Of a stretch of 5,007 nt of DNA, positions 1 through 4,566 are shown in pieces. Source of the DNA: Ilumatobacteraceae bacterium (GTDB lineage: Bacteria > Actinomycetota > Acidimicrobiia > Acidimicrobiales > Ilumatobacteraceae); contig JAODBQ010000305.1 of the NCBI GenBank assembly GCA_025464045.1, forward strand, positions 1-5,007, given 5' to 3'. A program made the translations under genes and the position numbers. Within the stretch, counting starts at the first letter, position 1; every line of letters begins with the position of its first letter. The notes beneath the pieces were generated by a model, which saw nothing but the letters and a program-made list of their open reading frames with translations, ran no database searches and was not told the DNA's origin.

Positions 1-494
1 ACCGCGTCGAGGTCGACCGCGTGGATCGCCGCCATGGTGTCGACGATCGACTCGCTCGCGGTGCGGCGCGCCGTGGGGGAGAGCGCCGCCTCGGCCTCCT
101 GGGGGTCGTGCAGCACGTGGCCGTCGACGAAGCCCATGATGTAGAACGGGGCGCCGATGACGCCCGGATCGTCGCAGAAGCCGAGCGCGGGAGCGACCGG
201 CACGGCCGAACCCTGGAGGGCGTGGATCAGGCGGTGCTCGCGGCCCATGTCGTGCGCGCTCGCGAGGACGTGACCGAGCGGTGGCCTGCGGAGCACGAAC
301 CGACGCCCGTCGGCTGCGGTGACCCGGTACGTCAGGTTGGAATGACCCCCGGCGATGGTGTCGAACCGGAACGGACCGCGCGCCCCGTCGATGTTGTCGT
401 GCAGCCATGAGGTCACGCGTGGGAGGTCGACCCCGGCCACCACCTCGCCCGCCGCACCCCGGTCGCCTGCTCCGACATCGATCCCCGTGCTCAT
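1..494 (-). CDS. APH-family phosphotransferase, N-terminal part (C-terminus off the left edge)
   Basis: The minus frame is open from an ATG at 494-492 to the window edge, giving 164 residues with no stop. The sequence resembles the aminoglycoside-phosphotransferase-fold kinases found with, or fused to, acyl-CoA dehydrogenases (ACAD10/11 N-domain, mycobacterial FadE36 type). Visible marks are the nucleotide-loop-like GGHSNLTYRV (residues 49-58), VLRRPP (67-72) where classical APH enzymes carry the ATP-contacting lysine, the REHRLIHAL helix (85-93), and the hinge-like PFYIMGFVDG (116-125). The Arg in place of Lys is, as I recall, usual in this subfamily. The catalytic HGD and DFD-type motifs would lie beyond the edge. 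Members probably phosphorylate hydroxyacyl or other small hydroxylated substrates in the cytoplasm; the substrate cannot be told here. A GTG at 497-495 directly before the ATG is an alternative start that fits a leaderless promoter. No Shine-Dalgarno is seen. It is divergent from the thioredoxin gene. Confidence 0.85.
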   Translation of the reverse strand, partial: MSTGIDVGAGDRGAAGEVVAGVDLPRVTSWLHDNIDGARGPFRFDTIAGGHSNLTYRVTAADGRRFVLRRPPLGHVLASAHDMGREHRLIHALQGSAVPVAPALGFCDDPGVIGAPFYIMGFVDGHVLHDPQEAEAALSPTARRTASESIVDTMAAIHAVDLDA

Positions 495-503
495 CACGTG
501 CGA

Positions 504-509
504 ACGGTA
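504..509 (-). promoter_or_regulatory. Candidate -10 box for the phosphotransferase gene
   Basis: On the minus strand the hexamer TACCGT fits the actinobacterial TANNNT -10 pattern. Exactly 6 nt separate it from the GTG at 497-495, so transcription would begin at that codon and the mRNA would be leaderless (or carry 3 nt before the ATG at 494). No convincing -35 box is visible. The call rests on pattern and spacing only. Confidence 0.4.
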
Positions 510-562
510 TCGGGCCGCCCGGGTGTGCCCGCCCCCGGGGTGGTATCAGCCTCCCGGTATCG
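505..562 (+). repeat. Repeated GGTATC motif in the divergent intergenic region
   Basis: GGTATC occurs at 506-511, 542-547 and 556-561. The two outer copies share the longer CGGTATCG (505-512 and 555-562), with starts 50 bp apart, about five helical turns. The outer copies overlap the two candidate -10 boxes, one for each divergent gene. They could be operator half-sites or simply a by-product of similar -10 sequences. Confidence 0.3.
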
Positions 563-563
563 T
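558..563 (+). promoter_or_regulatory. Candidate -10 box for the thioredoxin gene (leaderless)
   Basis: TATCGT fits TANNNT and is followed by exactly 6 nt before the ATG at 570, which would place the transcription start on the A of the start codon. The GGGA just upstream of the ATG is too close (1 nt) to act as a Shine-Dalgarno. No clear -35 box is visible. Confidence 0.45.
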
Positions 564-569
564 TGGGAC

Positions 570-1274
570 ATGGCCATCGATGTCACCGACGAAACGTTCG
601 AGAGCGACGTCCTGGAGCGTTCCAAGACCGCCACCGTCGTGGTGGATCTCTGGGCGCCGTGGTGCGGCCCCTGCAAGACGCTCGGCCCGATCCTCGAGAA
701 GGTGATCGACGCCACCGATGGCGACGTGGTGCTCGTCAAGGTCAACACCGACGAGAACCCGGGCATCGCCCAGGCGTTCCGGGTCCAGTCGATCCCGGCC
801 GTGTACGCGATGCGCGACGGGCAGGTCGTCGACGGGTTCGTCGGCGCCTACCCGGAGCACGTCGTCGAGCAGTTCGTCGCCGCGCTGCGCCCGAGCGAGG
901 CCGAGATCACCATCGCTCAGCTGATCGAGGAGGGCACCGAGGACAGCCTGCGCCAGGCGCTGGAGCTCGAGCCCGGCAACGAGGACGCGATCATCGCCCT
1001 CGGCGAGCTGCTCGTCGCCGACGGCAGGGGCGACGAGGCGCTGGCGCTCCTGCAGCGGATCCCCGAGAGCGACCGCACCCGCAAGGTGGCCGCCGCGGCG
1101 CGAGTCGGCACCGGGCCCGACGACGACCACGACGCCGCCCTCGCCGCGCTGCTCGACAAGGTGAAGACCGACGAGGAGGCCCGGCAGCAGTACGTCGACA
1201 TCCTCGAGCTGATGGGCCCCGACGATCCACGCACCGCTTCGTACCGCAAGCAGCTCACGCAACGCCTGTTCTGA
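570..1274 (+). CDS. Thioredoxin-domain protein with C-terminal TPR-like region (CnoX/YbbN type)
   Basis: A 234-residue cytoplasmic protein with no signal peptide. Residues 1-107 form a thioredoxin domain with WAPWCGPCK (28-36; redox cysteines C32 and C35) and a cis-proline at P76 in SIPAVYAM. Residues 109-234 are a charged helical region (for example EDSLRQALELEPGNEDAI, then LLVADGRGDEALALLQRIP) typical of the TPR tail of YbbN/CnoX proteins. Such proteins act as chaperone-redox factors that protect clients from oxidative damage and can hand them to GroEL. The E. coli protein lacks the full CXXC, whereas this one keeps CGPC and so should be an active reductase. The ATG at 570 is chosen because it begins the domain (MAIDVTDETFE) and lies 6 nt after a -10-like box. 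An in-frame upstream start at 498 would only add unconserved residues across the promoter. The HExxH gene follows after 18 nt. Confidence 0.93.
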   Translation: MAIDVTDETFESDVLERSKTATVVVDLWAPWCGPCKTLGPILEKVIDATDGDVVLVKVNTDENPGIAQAFRVQSIPAVYAMRDGQVVDGFVGAYPEHVVEQFVAALRPSEAEITIAQLIEEGTEDSLRQALELEPGNEDAIIALGELLVADGRGDEALALLQRIPESDRTRKVAAAARVGTGPDDDHDAALAALLDKVKTDEEARQQYVDILELMGPDDPRTASYRKQLTQRLF

Positions 1275-1276
1275 AC

Positions 1277-1282
1277 TAGCAT
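1277..1282 (+). promoter_or_regulatory. Candidate -10 box for the HExxH gene
   Basis: TAGCAT fits TANNNT just after the thioredoxin stop codon. Standard spacing would put the transcription start near 1289, leaving about 4 nt of leader before the ATG at 1293. Such a transcript would lack the 5' arm of the hairpin at 1279-1296. No -35 box is evident. Confidence 0.3.
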
Positions 1283-1296
1283 CCCTCTCGGGATGC
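1279..1296 (+). promoter_or_regulatory. Perfect 7-bp hairpin enclosing the HExxH start codon
   Basis: GCATCCC (1279-1285) and GGGATGC (1290-1296) are perfect inverted complements around a TCTC tetraloop. The 3' arm contains the ATG at 1293-1295. In a transcript read through from the thioredoxin gene this stem would cover the start codon. There is no T-run afterwards, so it is not a classical terminator. The pairing is seen directly; the regulatory role is inferred. Confidence 0.4.
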
Positions 1297-1634
1297 CACT
1301 CGAACATCGCGACGGCTACGTGTTGTGGGAGGGCGGCCCCGTTCCCGGTTCGGCGGCCGGGATCACCTTGCCCGGGCTCGTGATCGTGCGCAGCGGCCAC
1401 GCGTCGCCCTACCTGCTGCGCCACGAGCTCGTCCACGTCCGTCAGTGGCGTCGCTACGGCGTGGTCGGCTTCTCCGCCCGGTACGTCGCCGCCTACGCCA
1501 CGTGGCGGCTCCGTCGCAAGGGCCACGCCGGCGCCTACCTGCGCATCCCGATGGAGATCGAAGCCGATTGGGTCGCCCGTCGCTCGCTGTCGACCGCCGT
1601 GCGCGACGAGCTCGCCGAACACATCGCCCTCTGA
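1293..1634 (+). CDS. Small HExxH protein, putative zinc-binding metalloprotease-like
   Basis: A 113-residue protein with HELVHVRQW (residues 44-52), a gluzincin-type HExxH zinc motif, followed about 40 residues later by PMEIEAD (86-92), whose E88 or E90 is well placed as the third zinc ligand. A short hydrophobic stretch precedes the motif (GITLPGLVIVRS, 23-34), but there is no signal peptide or clear membrane helix. This is close to a minimal HExxH-E core; true peptidases are usually longer, so it may bind metal without cleaving protein or act as a small peptidase. The substrate is unknown. The start at 1293 has no Shine-Dalgarno and lies in a hairpin. Same strand as the thioredoxin gene, 18 nt apart, so co-transcription is plausible. 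I do not recognise a named family with certainty. Confidence 0.75.
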   Translation: MPLEHRDGYVLWEGGPVPGSAAGITLPGLVIVRSGHASPYLLRHELVHVRQWRRYGVVGFSARYVAAYATWRLRRKGHAGAYLRIPMEIEADWVARRSLSTAVRDELAEHIAL

Positions 1635-1837
1635 GCGCGGGGTCGCTGCGCGCCGTCGCCGCGCACGGCTGATCGGTTCGGTCACCGGTGGATCCGTCGT
1701 CGTGGTCACCGCCGGGAACCGACCGTGCGCTTGCGGCGAGGTCCGGAACGACGGCCGGTCGGTGGCTGCTCGATGCGTGCTCCAGCGGTGCTGGCCGGCG
1801 GCGCCCGATGCCTGGCGCGGCAGTGCTCGGCAGGCGC

Positions 1838-1843
1838 TAACGT
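1838..1843 (+). promoter_or_regulatory. Candidate -10 box for comEA
   Basis: TAACGT fits TANNNT and would give a start near 1850, leaving a leader of about 58 nt that carries the Shine-Dalgarno at 1895-1901. No clear -35 box. A weak call from pattern alone. Confidence 0.3.
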
Positions 1844-1894
1844 CGCCGACAACCTTCCCCGGTTGATCGTGTGGCGCCGTTCGTCCGCATGCCC

Positions 1895-1901
1895 GAGGAG
1901 G
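1895..1901 (+). promoter_or_regulatory. Ribosome binding site that fixes the comEA start
   Basis: GAGGAGG lies 6 nt before the GTG at 1908. This strong Shine-Dalgarno decides for the GTG over the in-frame ATGs upstream at 1725 and 1773. Confidence 0.75.
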
Positions 1902-1907
1902 TCGTCA

Positions 1908-2615
1908 GTGGAGGTCCATCCGCCCCGGCCGGCGCCGTCGCGCCCGCTGCTCGATCGCGTCCGCTCGTGGATCGTCTGGTTCGGCGTCGCCCGGCTGCTG
2001 GCCGTGGGGATCTCGGTCGTGCTCGTCGCGGTGGCCGCGTTCTGGCTGCTGCGCGCGCCGCGCCCGTCCACCGAGTCGCAGCTGCCGTACGCCGCGGGTG
2101 CGACCACCACGAAGGGGCCCGCACCGGCGACCGTCGCGTCGGCGGCGATCTCGTCCAGCACGACGGTCGCCGCGGACGTGGTCGTCTACGTCGCCGGGGC
2201 GGTGTCGAACGCCGGCGTCTACCACCTCGTCGCCGGCGCCCGCGTGATCGACGCGATCGCCGCAGCGGGCGGGATGACGACGGACGCGAACGCCGCCGGC
2301 GTGAACCTCGCCGCGCTGGCGCGGGACGGTAGCCGCATCTACGTGCCGGTGGTGGGGGAGGCCGTGCCGGCGGTGGCCGCTGGTGATGCGCCCGACGCCG
2401 TCGTCGGCTCGACGGTGCCGCCCGGGCCGCTCGACCTCAACGCCGCCACCGCCGACGAGCTGGACGTGCTGCCGGGGATCGGGCCGGCGACGGCGGCCGC
2501 GATCGTCGCCTACCGCGACGCACACGGCCCGTTCGGCACCGTCGACGACCTGGGCGAGGTGCGCGGCATCGGCCCGGCCAAGCTCGACGCGCTGCGCGGC
2601 CTGGTCACGACGTGA
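1908..2615 (+). CDS. comEA: ComEA-family DNA-uptake receptor (SLBB plus helix-hairpin-helix)
   Basis: A 235-residue membrane-anchored protein. A short cytoplasmic N-terminus rich in Pro and Arg is followed by one transmembrane helix (about 22-48), a Thr/Ala/Ser-rich linker (51-89), an SLBB domain (about 91-149, starting VVVYVAGAVSNAGVYHL), a second linker, then a ComEA helix-hairpin-helix domain (about 174-235). The latter begins PLDLNAATADELDVLPGIG and carries both GIG hairpins (VLPGIGPATA and VRGIGPAKL) that contact the DNA backbone. ComEA binds incoming double-stranded DNA outside the membrane and delivers it to ComEC. Order and length are typical of actinobacterial ComEA. comEC lies downstream on the same strand but is separated by an opposite-strand gene and a strong hairpin, so the usual comEA-comEC operon is interrupted. 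Confidence 0.93.
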   Translation: MEVHPPRPAPSRPLLDRVRSWIVWFGVARLLAVGISVVLVAVAAFWLLRAPRPSTESQLPYAAGATTTKGPAPATVASAAISSSTTVAADVVVYVAGAVSNAGVYHLVAGARVIDAIAAAGGMTTDANAAGVNLAALARDGSRIYVPVVGEAVPAVAAGDAPDAVVGSTVPPGPLDLNAATADELDVLPGIGPATAAAIVAYRDAHGPFGTVDDLGEVRGIGPAKLDALRGLVTT

Positions 2616-2627
2616 GCGCCACCATGG

Positions 2628-2674
2628 CCGGTTCGCGCCCCGCCGCCGTGCATGGCGACGGGGCCGTGAACGGG
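2628..2674. terminator. Long imperfect hairpin between convergent genes
   Basis: The arms 2628-2647 and 2654-2674 form about 18 pairs around a GTGCAT loop: CCGCC/GGCGACG with one C-A mismatch near the loop, then CCCCG/CGGGG, one bulged C (2664), a G-U pair, GTTC/GAAC, and CC/GG after one mismatch. It fills much of the 81-bp gap between the comEA stop (2615) and the stop of the minus-strand gene (2697), the expected place for a bidirectional terminator. There is no T-run on either side, as is common for high-GC actinobacteria, so the efficiency is uncertain. Confidence 0.55.
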
Positions 2675-2696
2675 AGCGACGGCGACCGCGACCGCG

Positions 2697-3134
2697 TCAG
2701 AACAGTGCGGAGCCGACGGCGAGGTCGGCGATGCCCAACGCCGCGGCCACGCCGAGCCACACGCCGGCGCTCGGCCACGCCCACTCCCGCCAGAAGTCTC
2801 GCCACGTCGCCACCGGCGAGCGGGTCGCCCGGCGAGCGGCGATCACACCGATCACGAGCCACAGCACCGCGCTGGCGAGGATCGCCTGTGCGTACACGCC
2901 CGATCCCGTGGCCAGCGGAGCGCCAGCAGCGAGGAGGCCCGGTGCCGCGAACAGCGCCAGCGCGAACCCGGCGACCCCGCGACTGGTCGACGTGCTGCCG
3001 TGGAGCAACAGCAGCGCCAGGAGCCCCATCACCGTCGGCGGCAGCAGTCCGACGAACGGTCCGAGCAGGCGCACCCTGGCGCGGTACGCGCGCGGTCCGC
3101 CGCGCACCGGCCTGGCGGAGGAGGTGGCCTGCAT
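2697..3134 (-). CDS. Unrecognised four-helix membrane protein between comEA and comEC
   Basis: A 145-residue protein from the ATG at 3134-3132. A basic N-terminus (RPVRGGPRAYRARVR, residues 8-22) is followed by four likely membrane helices at about 24-45, 54-73, 81-100 and 119-140. A short loop before the last helix is rich in Trp and charge (WRDFWREWAWP, 111-121), probably lying at the membrane surface. The positive-inside rule suggests a cytoplasmic N-terminus. I recognise no family. The ATG is preferred because a TACGCT -10-like box lies exactly 6 nt upstream, and because a longer in-frame start at 3260 would only add residues antisense to comEC. Hydrophobic patterning and interrupted arginine clusters look like a real membrane protein, and the plus strand here has no better candidate. 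Its position suggests, but does not show, a link to DNA uptake. Confidence 0.72.
   Translation of the reverse strand: MQATSSARPVRGGPRAYRARVRLLGPFVGLLPPTVMGLLALLLLHGSTSTSRGVAGFALALFAAPGLLAAGAPLATGSGVYAQAILASAVLWLVIGVIAARRATRSPVATWRDFWREWAWPSAGVWLGVAAALGIADLAVGSALF
3117..3126 (+). promoter_or_regulatory. Ribosome binding site that fixes the comEC start
   Basis: GGAGGAGGTG lies 6 nt before the ATG at 3133, a near-ideal Shine-Dalgarno. It decides for this start over far upstream in-frame starts such as 2383. The site lies inside the coding sequence of the opposite-strand membrane gene, in its first codons. Confidence 0.8.
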
Positions 3135-4566
3135 GAGCGCAGCGTACGGCGTGCGTGGCGCGGCCGACCGGCACCCCCTGCCGGACGCGGCGCTGGCGGT
3201 GGTCGCGATCGCGATGACGCTGGCGGTCTGGTCAGGCAGCTGGCCGGTCGGGCTCGTCATCGCCGGGTCGGCAGCGATCGTGCTCGCCGTCCGTTGGCGG
3301 TCGTCGACGGCTGCGGCCGCGTGCGCCCTGCTCGTCCTCGGTGGGGTCGGGCTCTCCCGCCACGCGTGGTCGCAGGCGCAGCCGCGCGTGCTCGGTCCGT
3401 ACAGAGGATGGGTGGAGGTCGTCGGCGACCCGGCGCCGTTCGGCGCGGCCCTGCGGGTGACGTTCGAAGTCGACGGTCAGCGCTTCGACGCCTGGACCTA
3501 CGGATCGGCGAAGCGCCGGCTGGCGGCGCGGCACTCCGGCGACCTGGTGTGGATCTCCGGCACCCGTCGCCGGTCGGGGAGCAACGAACGTCGTGCGCAG
3601 ATCCGCCACGTGGTCGGGCGGATGGAGGTGGACTACGCCGGCGACGTCGCGCCGGGATCGGCGCTCGATCGGGCGAGCACCCGCGTGCGCGATGCGTTGC
3701 AGTCCAGCGCCCGCGAGGCGATGCCTGCTGCCGAGGCCGCCCTGTTCACCGGCCTGGTGATCGGCGACGACAGCAACGAGCCGCCGGCGATGGTCCAGGG
3801 GTTCCGCGACGCCGGCCTCAGCCACCTCACCGCCGTCTCAGGGGAGAACCTCGTGTTCCTCCTGGCGGCAGCGTCGCCGCTGCTCAAACGGTTGCGTCCG
3901 TGGCTGCGCTGGGCCGCCTCGGTCGCGCTCATCGGCTGGTTCATGGCCCTCACCAGGTTCGAGCCGTCGGTGCTGCGGGCCGGGGTGATGGCGATGCTCG
4001 CGGTCTCCAGCTTCGCGTTCGGCCGGCGGCAGCACCCGGTGCGGTTGCTCGCGATCGCGGTGATCCTGCTCGAGGTCGTCGATCCGCTGCTGGTCTGGTC
4101 CGTCGGCTTCTGGCTCTCGGTCGGAGCAACGGCCGGCGTGTGCGTGGTCGGTCCGTGGCTGGCGGTGCGCCTGCGCGGCCCGCCGTGGTGGCGGATCGGC
4201 CTCGCCACCGCGCTCGGCGCCCAGGTCGGGGTCGTGGTGCCGAGCGTCCTCGTCTTCCACCGCCTGCCGATCCTCTCGGTACCGGCCAACCTGCTCGCCG
4301 TCCCGGTCGCCGCGGTGGTGATGCTGTGGGGCATCCCCGCCGGCATCAGCGCCGCGTTCCTGCCGCACGCGTTGGCTCGGCTGGTGATGTGGCCGGCCGC
4401 GATCGGGACACGTTGGGTCGCGACGATCGCTGCGCTCGGGGCGCGGCTCGAGCCGGCACCGCGATGGTCGCCGGCAGGGTGGGCGGTGATCGCCGGGATC
4501 ACCGCCCTCCTGCTGCGAGCTCAGCCGAGGATCGCGTGCAGCGTCTCCGCCGACGGGGCGAAGTAG
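3133..4566 (+). CDS. comEC: ComEC/Rec2 DNA-uptake channel, short form without a metallo-beta-lactamase tail
   Basis: A 477-residue polytopic membrane protein that carries single-stranded DNA into the cytoplasm during uptake. Two or three N-terminal helices (about 16-75) are followed by a soluble OB-like region (about 88-170) and then the competence domain from about 195. Recognisable marks are GLVIGDDS (207-214), HLTAVSGENL (231-240, the family's HLxAxSG signature), SVLRAGVMAML (279-289), GFWLSVGATAGV (325-336) and LPILSVPANLLAVP (378-391). The frame ends soon after the last helix (about 448-463), so the C-terminal metallo-beta-lactamase domain of Bacillus-type ComEC is absent, as in the roughly 500-residue mycobacterial forms. 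Start chosen from the strong Shine-Dalgarno. Its ATG overlaps the ATG of the minus-strand gene by 2 bp, and its last 46 bp overlap the peroxidase gene tail-to-tail. The open frame upstream to 2383 crosses comEA out of frame and the minus-strand gene and is not coding. Confidence 0.92.
   Translation: MSAAYGVRGAADRHPLPDAALAVVAIAMTLAVWSGSWPVGLVIAGSAAIVLAVRWRSSTAAAACALLVLGGVGLSRHAWSQAQPRVLGPYRGWVEVVGDPAPFGAALRVTFEVDGQRFDAWTYGSAKRRLAARHSGDLVWISGTRRRSGSNERRAQIRHVVGRMEVDYAGDVAPGSALDRASTRVRDALQSSAREAMPAAEAALFTGLVIGDDSNEPPAMVQGFRDAGLSHLTAVSGENLVFLLAAASPLLKRLRPWLRWAASVALIGWFMALTRFEPSVLRAGVMAMLAVSSFAFGRRQHPVRLLAIAVILLEVVDPLLVWSVGFWLSVGATAGVCVVGPWLAVRLRGPPWWRIGLATALGAQVGVVVPSVLVFHRLPILSVPANLLAVPVAAVVMLWGIPAGISAAFLPHALARLVMWPAAIGTRWVATIAALGARLEPAPRWSPAGWAVIAGITALLLRAQPRIACSVSADGAK
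3141..3146 (-). promoter_or_regulatory. Candidate -10 box for the minus-strand membrane gene
   Basis: On the minus strand TACGCT fits TANNNT and ends exactly 6 nt before the ATG at 3134, predicting a leaderless mRNA. The box sits in codons 3-5 of comEC. No Shine-Dalgarno precedes this ATG, which fits a leaderless start. Confidence 0.42.

Larger units (their letters stand above)
1635..1907. other. Intergenic region upstream of comEA
   Basis: No credible gene is seen in this 273-bp stretch. It holds a weak GC-rich inverted repeat right after the HExxH stop (GCGCGG 1635-1640 with CCGCGC 1659-1664, no T-run), two direct copies of GGTCACCG (1680-1687 and 1704-1711), and a perfect 8-bp inverted repeat with a 30-nt loop (ACCGACCG 1718-1725 and CGGTCGGT 1756-1763). 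A candidate -10 box lies at 1838-1843. The comEA frame stays open back to 1725, but that extension is rich in Arg and Cys and lacks domain features. Confidence 0.5.

Noticed and set aside
407..1279. Plus-strand 290-codon frame overlapping the thioredoxin gene
   Set aside because: The product is an Arg/Pro/Gly-rich, low-complexity shadow of the thioredoxin reading frame in another phase.
546..1709. Long minus-strand open frame (387 codons) opposite the thioredoxin and HExxH genes
   Set aside because: It is antisense to two genes with clear domains, its product is rich in Arg, Gly, Asp and Val with no recognisable motif, and such shadow frames are common in high-GC DNA.
1725..1907. Longer comEA starting at the ATG at 1725
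   Set aside because: The added residues are Arg/Cys-rich without homology signs, and the strong Shine-Dalgarno before the GTG at 1908 fits the usual ComEA layout of short N-terminus plus membrane helix.
2383..3132. N-terminal extension of comEC to an in-frame ATG at 2383
   Set aside because: It crosses comEA out of frame, the convergent hairpin and the minus-strand membrane gene; the product there is Arg/Ser/Thr/Pro-rich, while the ATG at 3133 has an excellent Shine-Dalgarno.
2612..3136. Plus-strand 174-codon frame starting at the end of comEA, which would restore a continuous comEA-X-comEC operon
   Set aside because: Its start overlaps the comEA stop attractively, but the product is Arg-rich low complexity with no hydrophobic or domain pattern, whereas the opposite strand encodes a well-formed membrane protein.
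3135..3260. Longer start (3260) for the minus-strand membrane protein
   Set aside because: The extra 42 residues only mirror the comEC N-terminus and have no membrane or domain character; the -10-like box supports the ATG at 3134.
3232..4502. Minus-strand open frames inside comEC
   Set aside because: They are antisense to the conserved competence motifs, with Arg/Ala/Thr/Pro-rich compositions typical of shadow frames.
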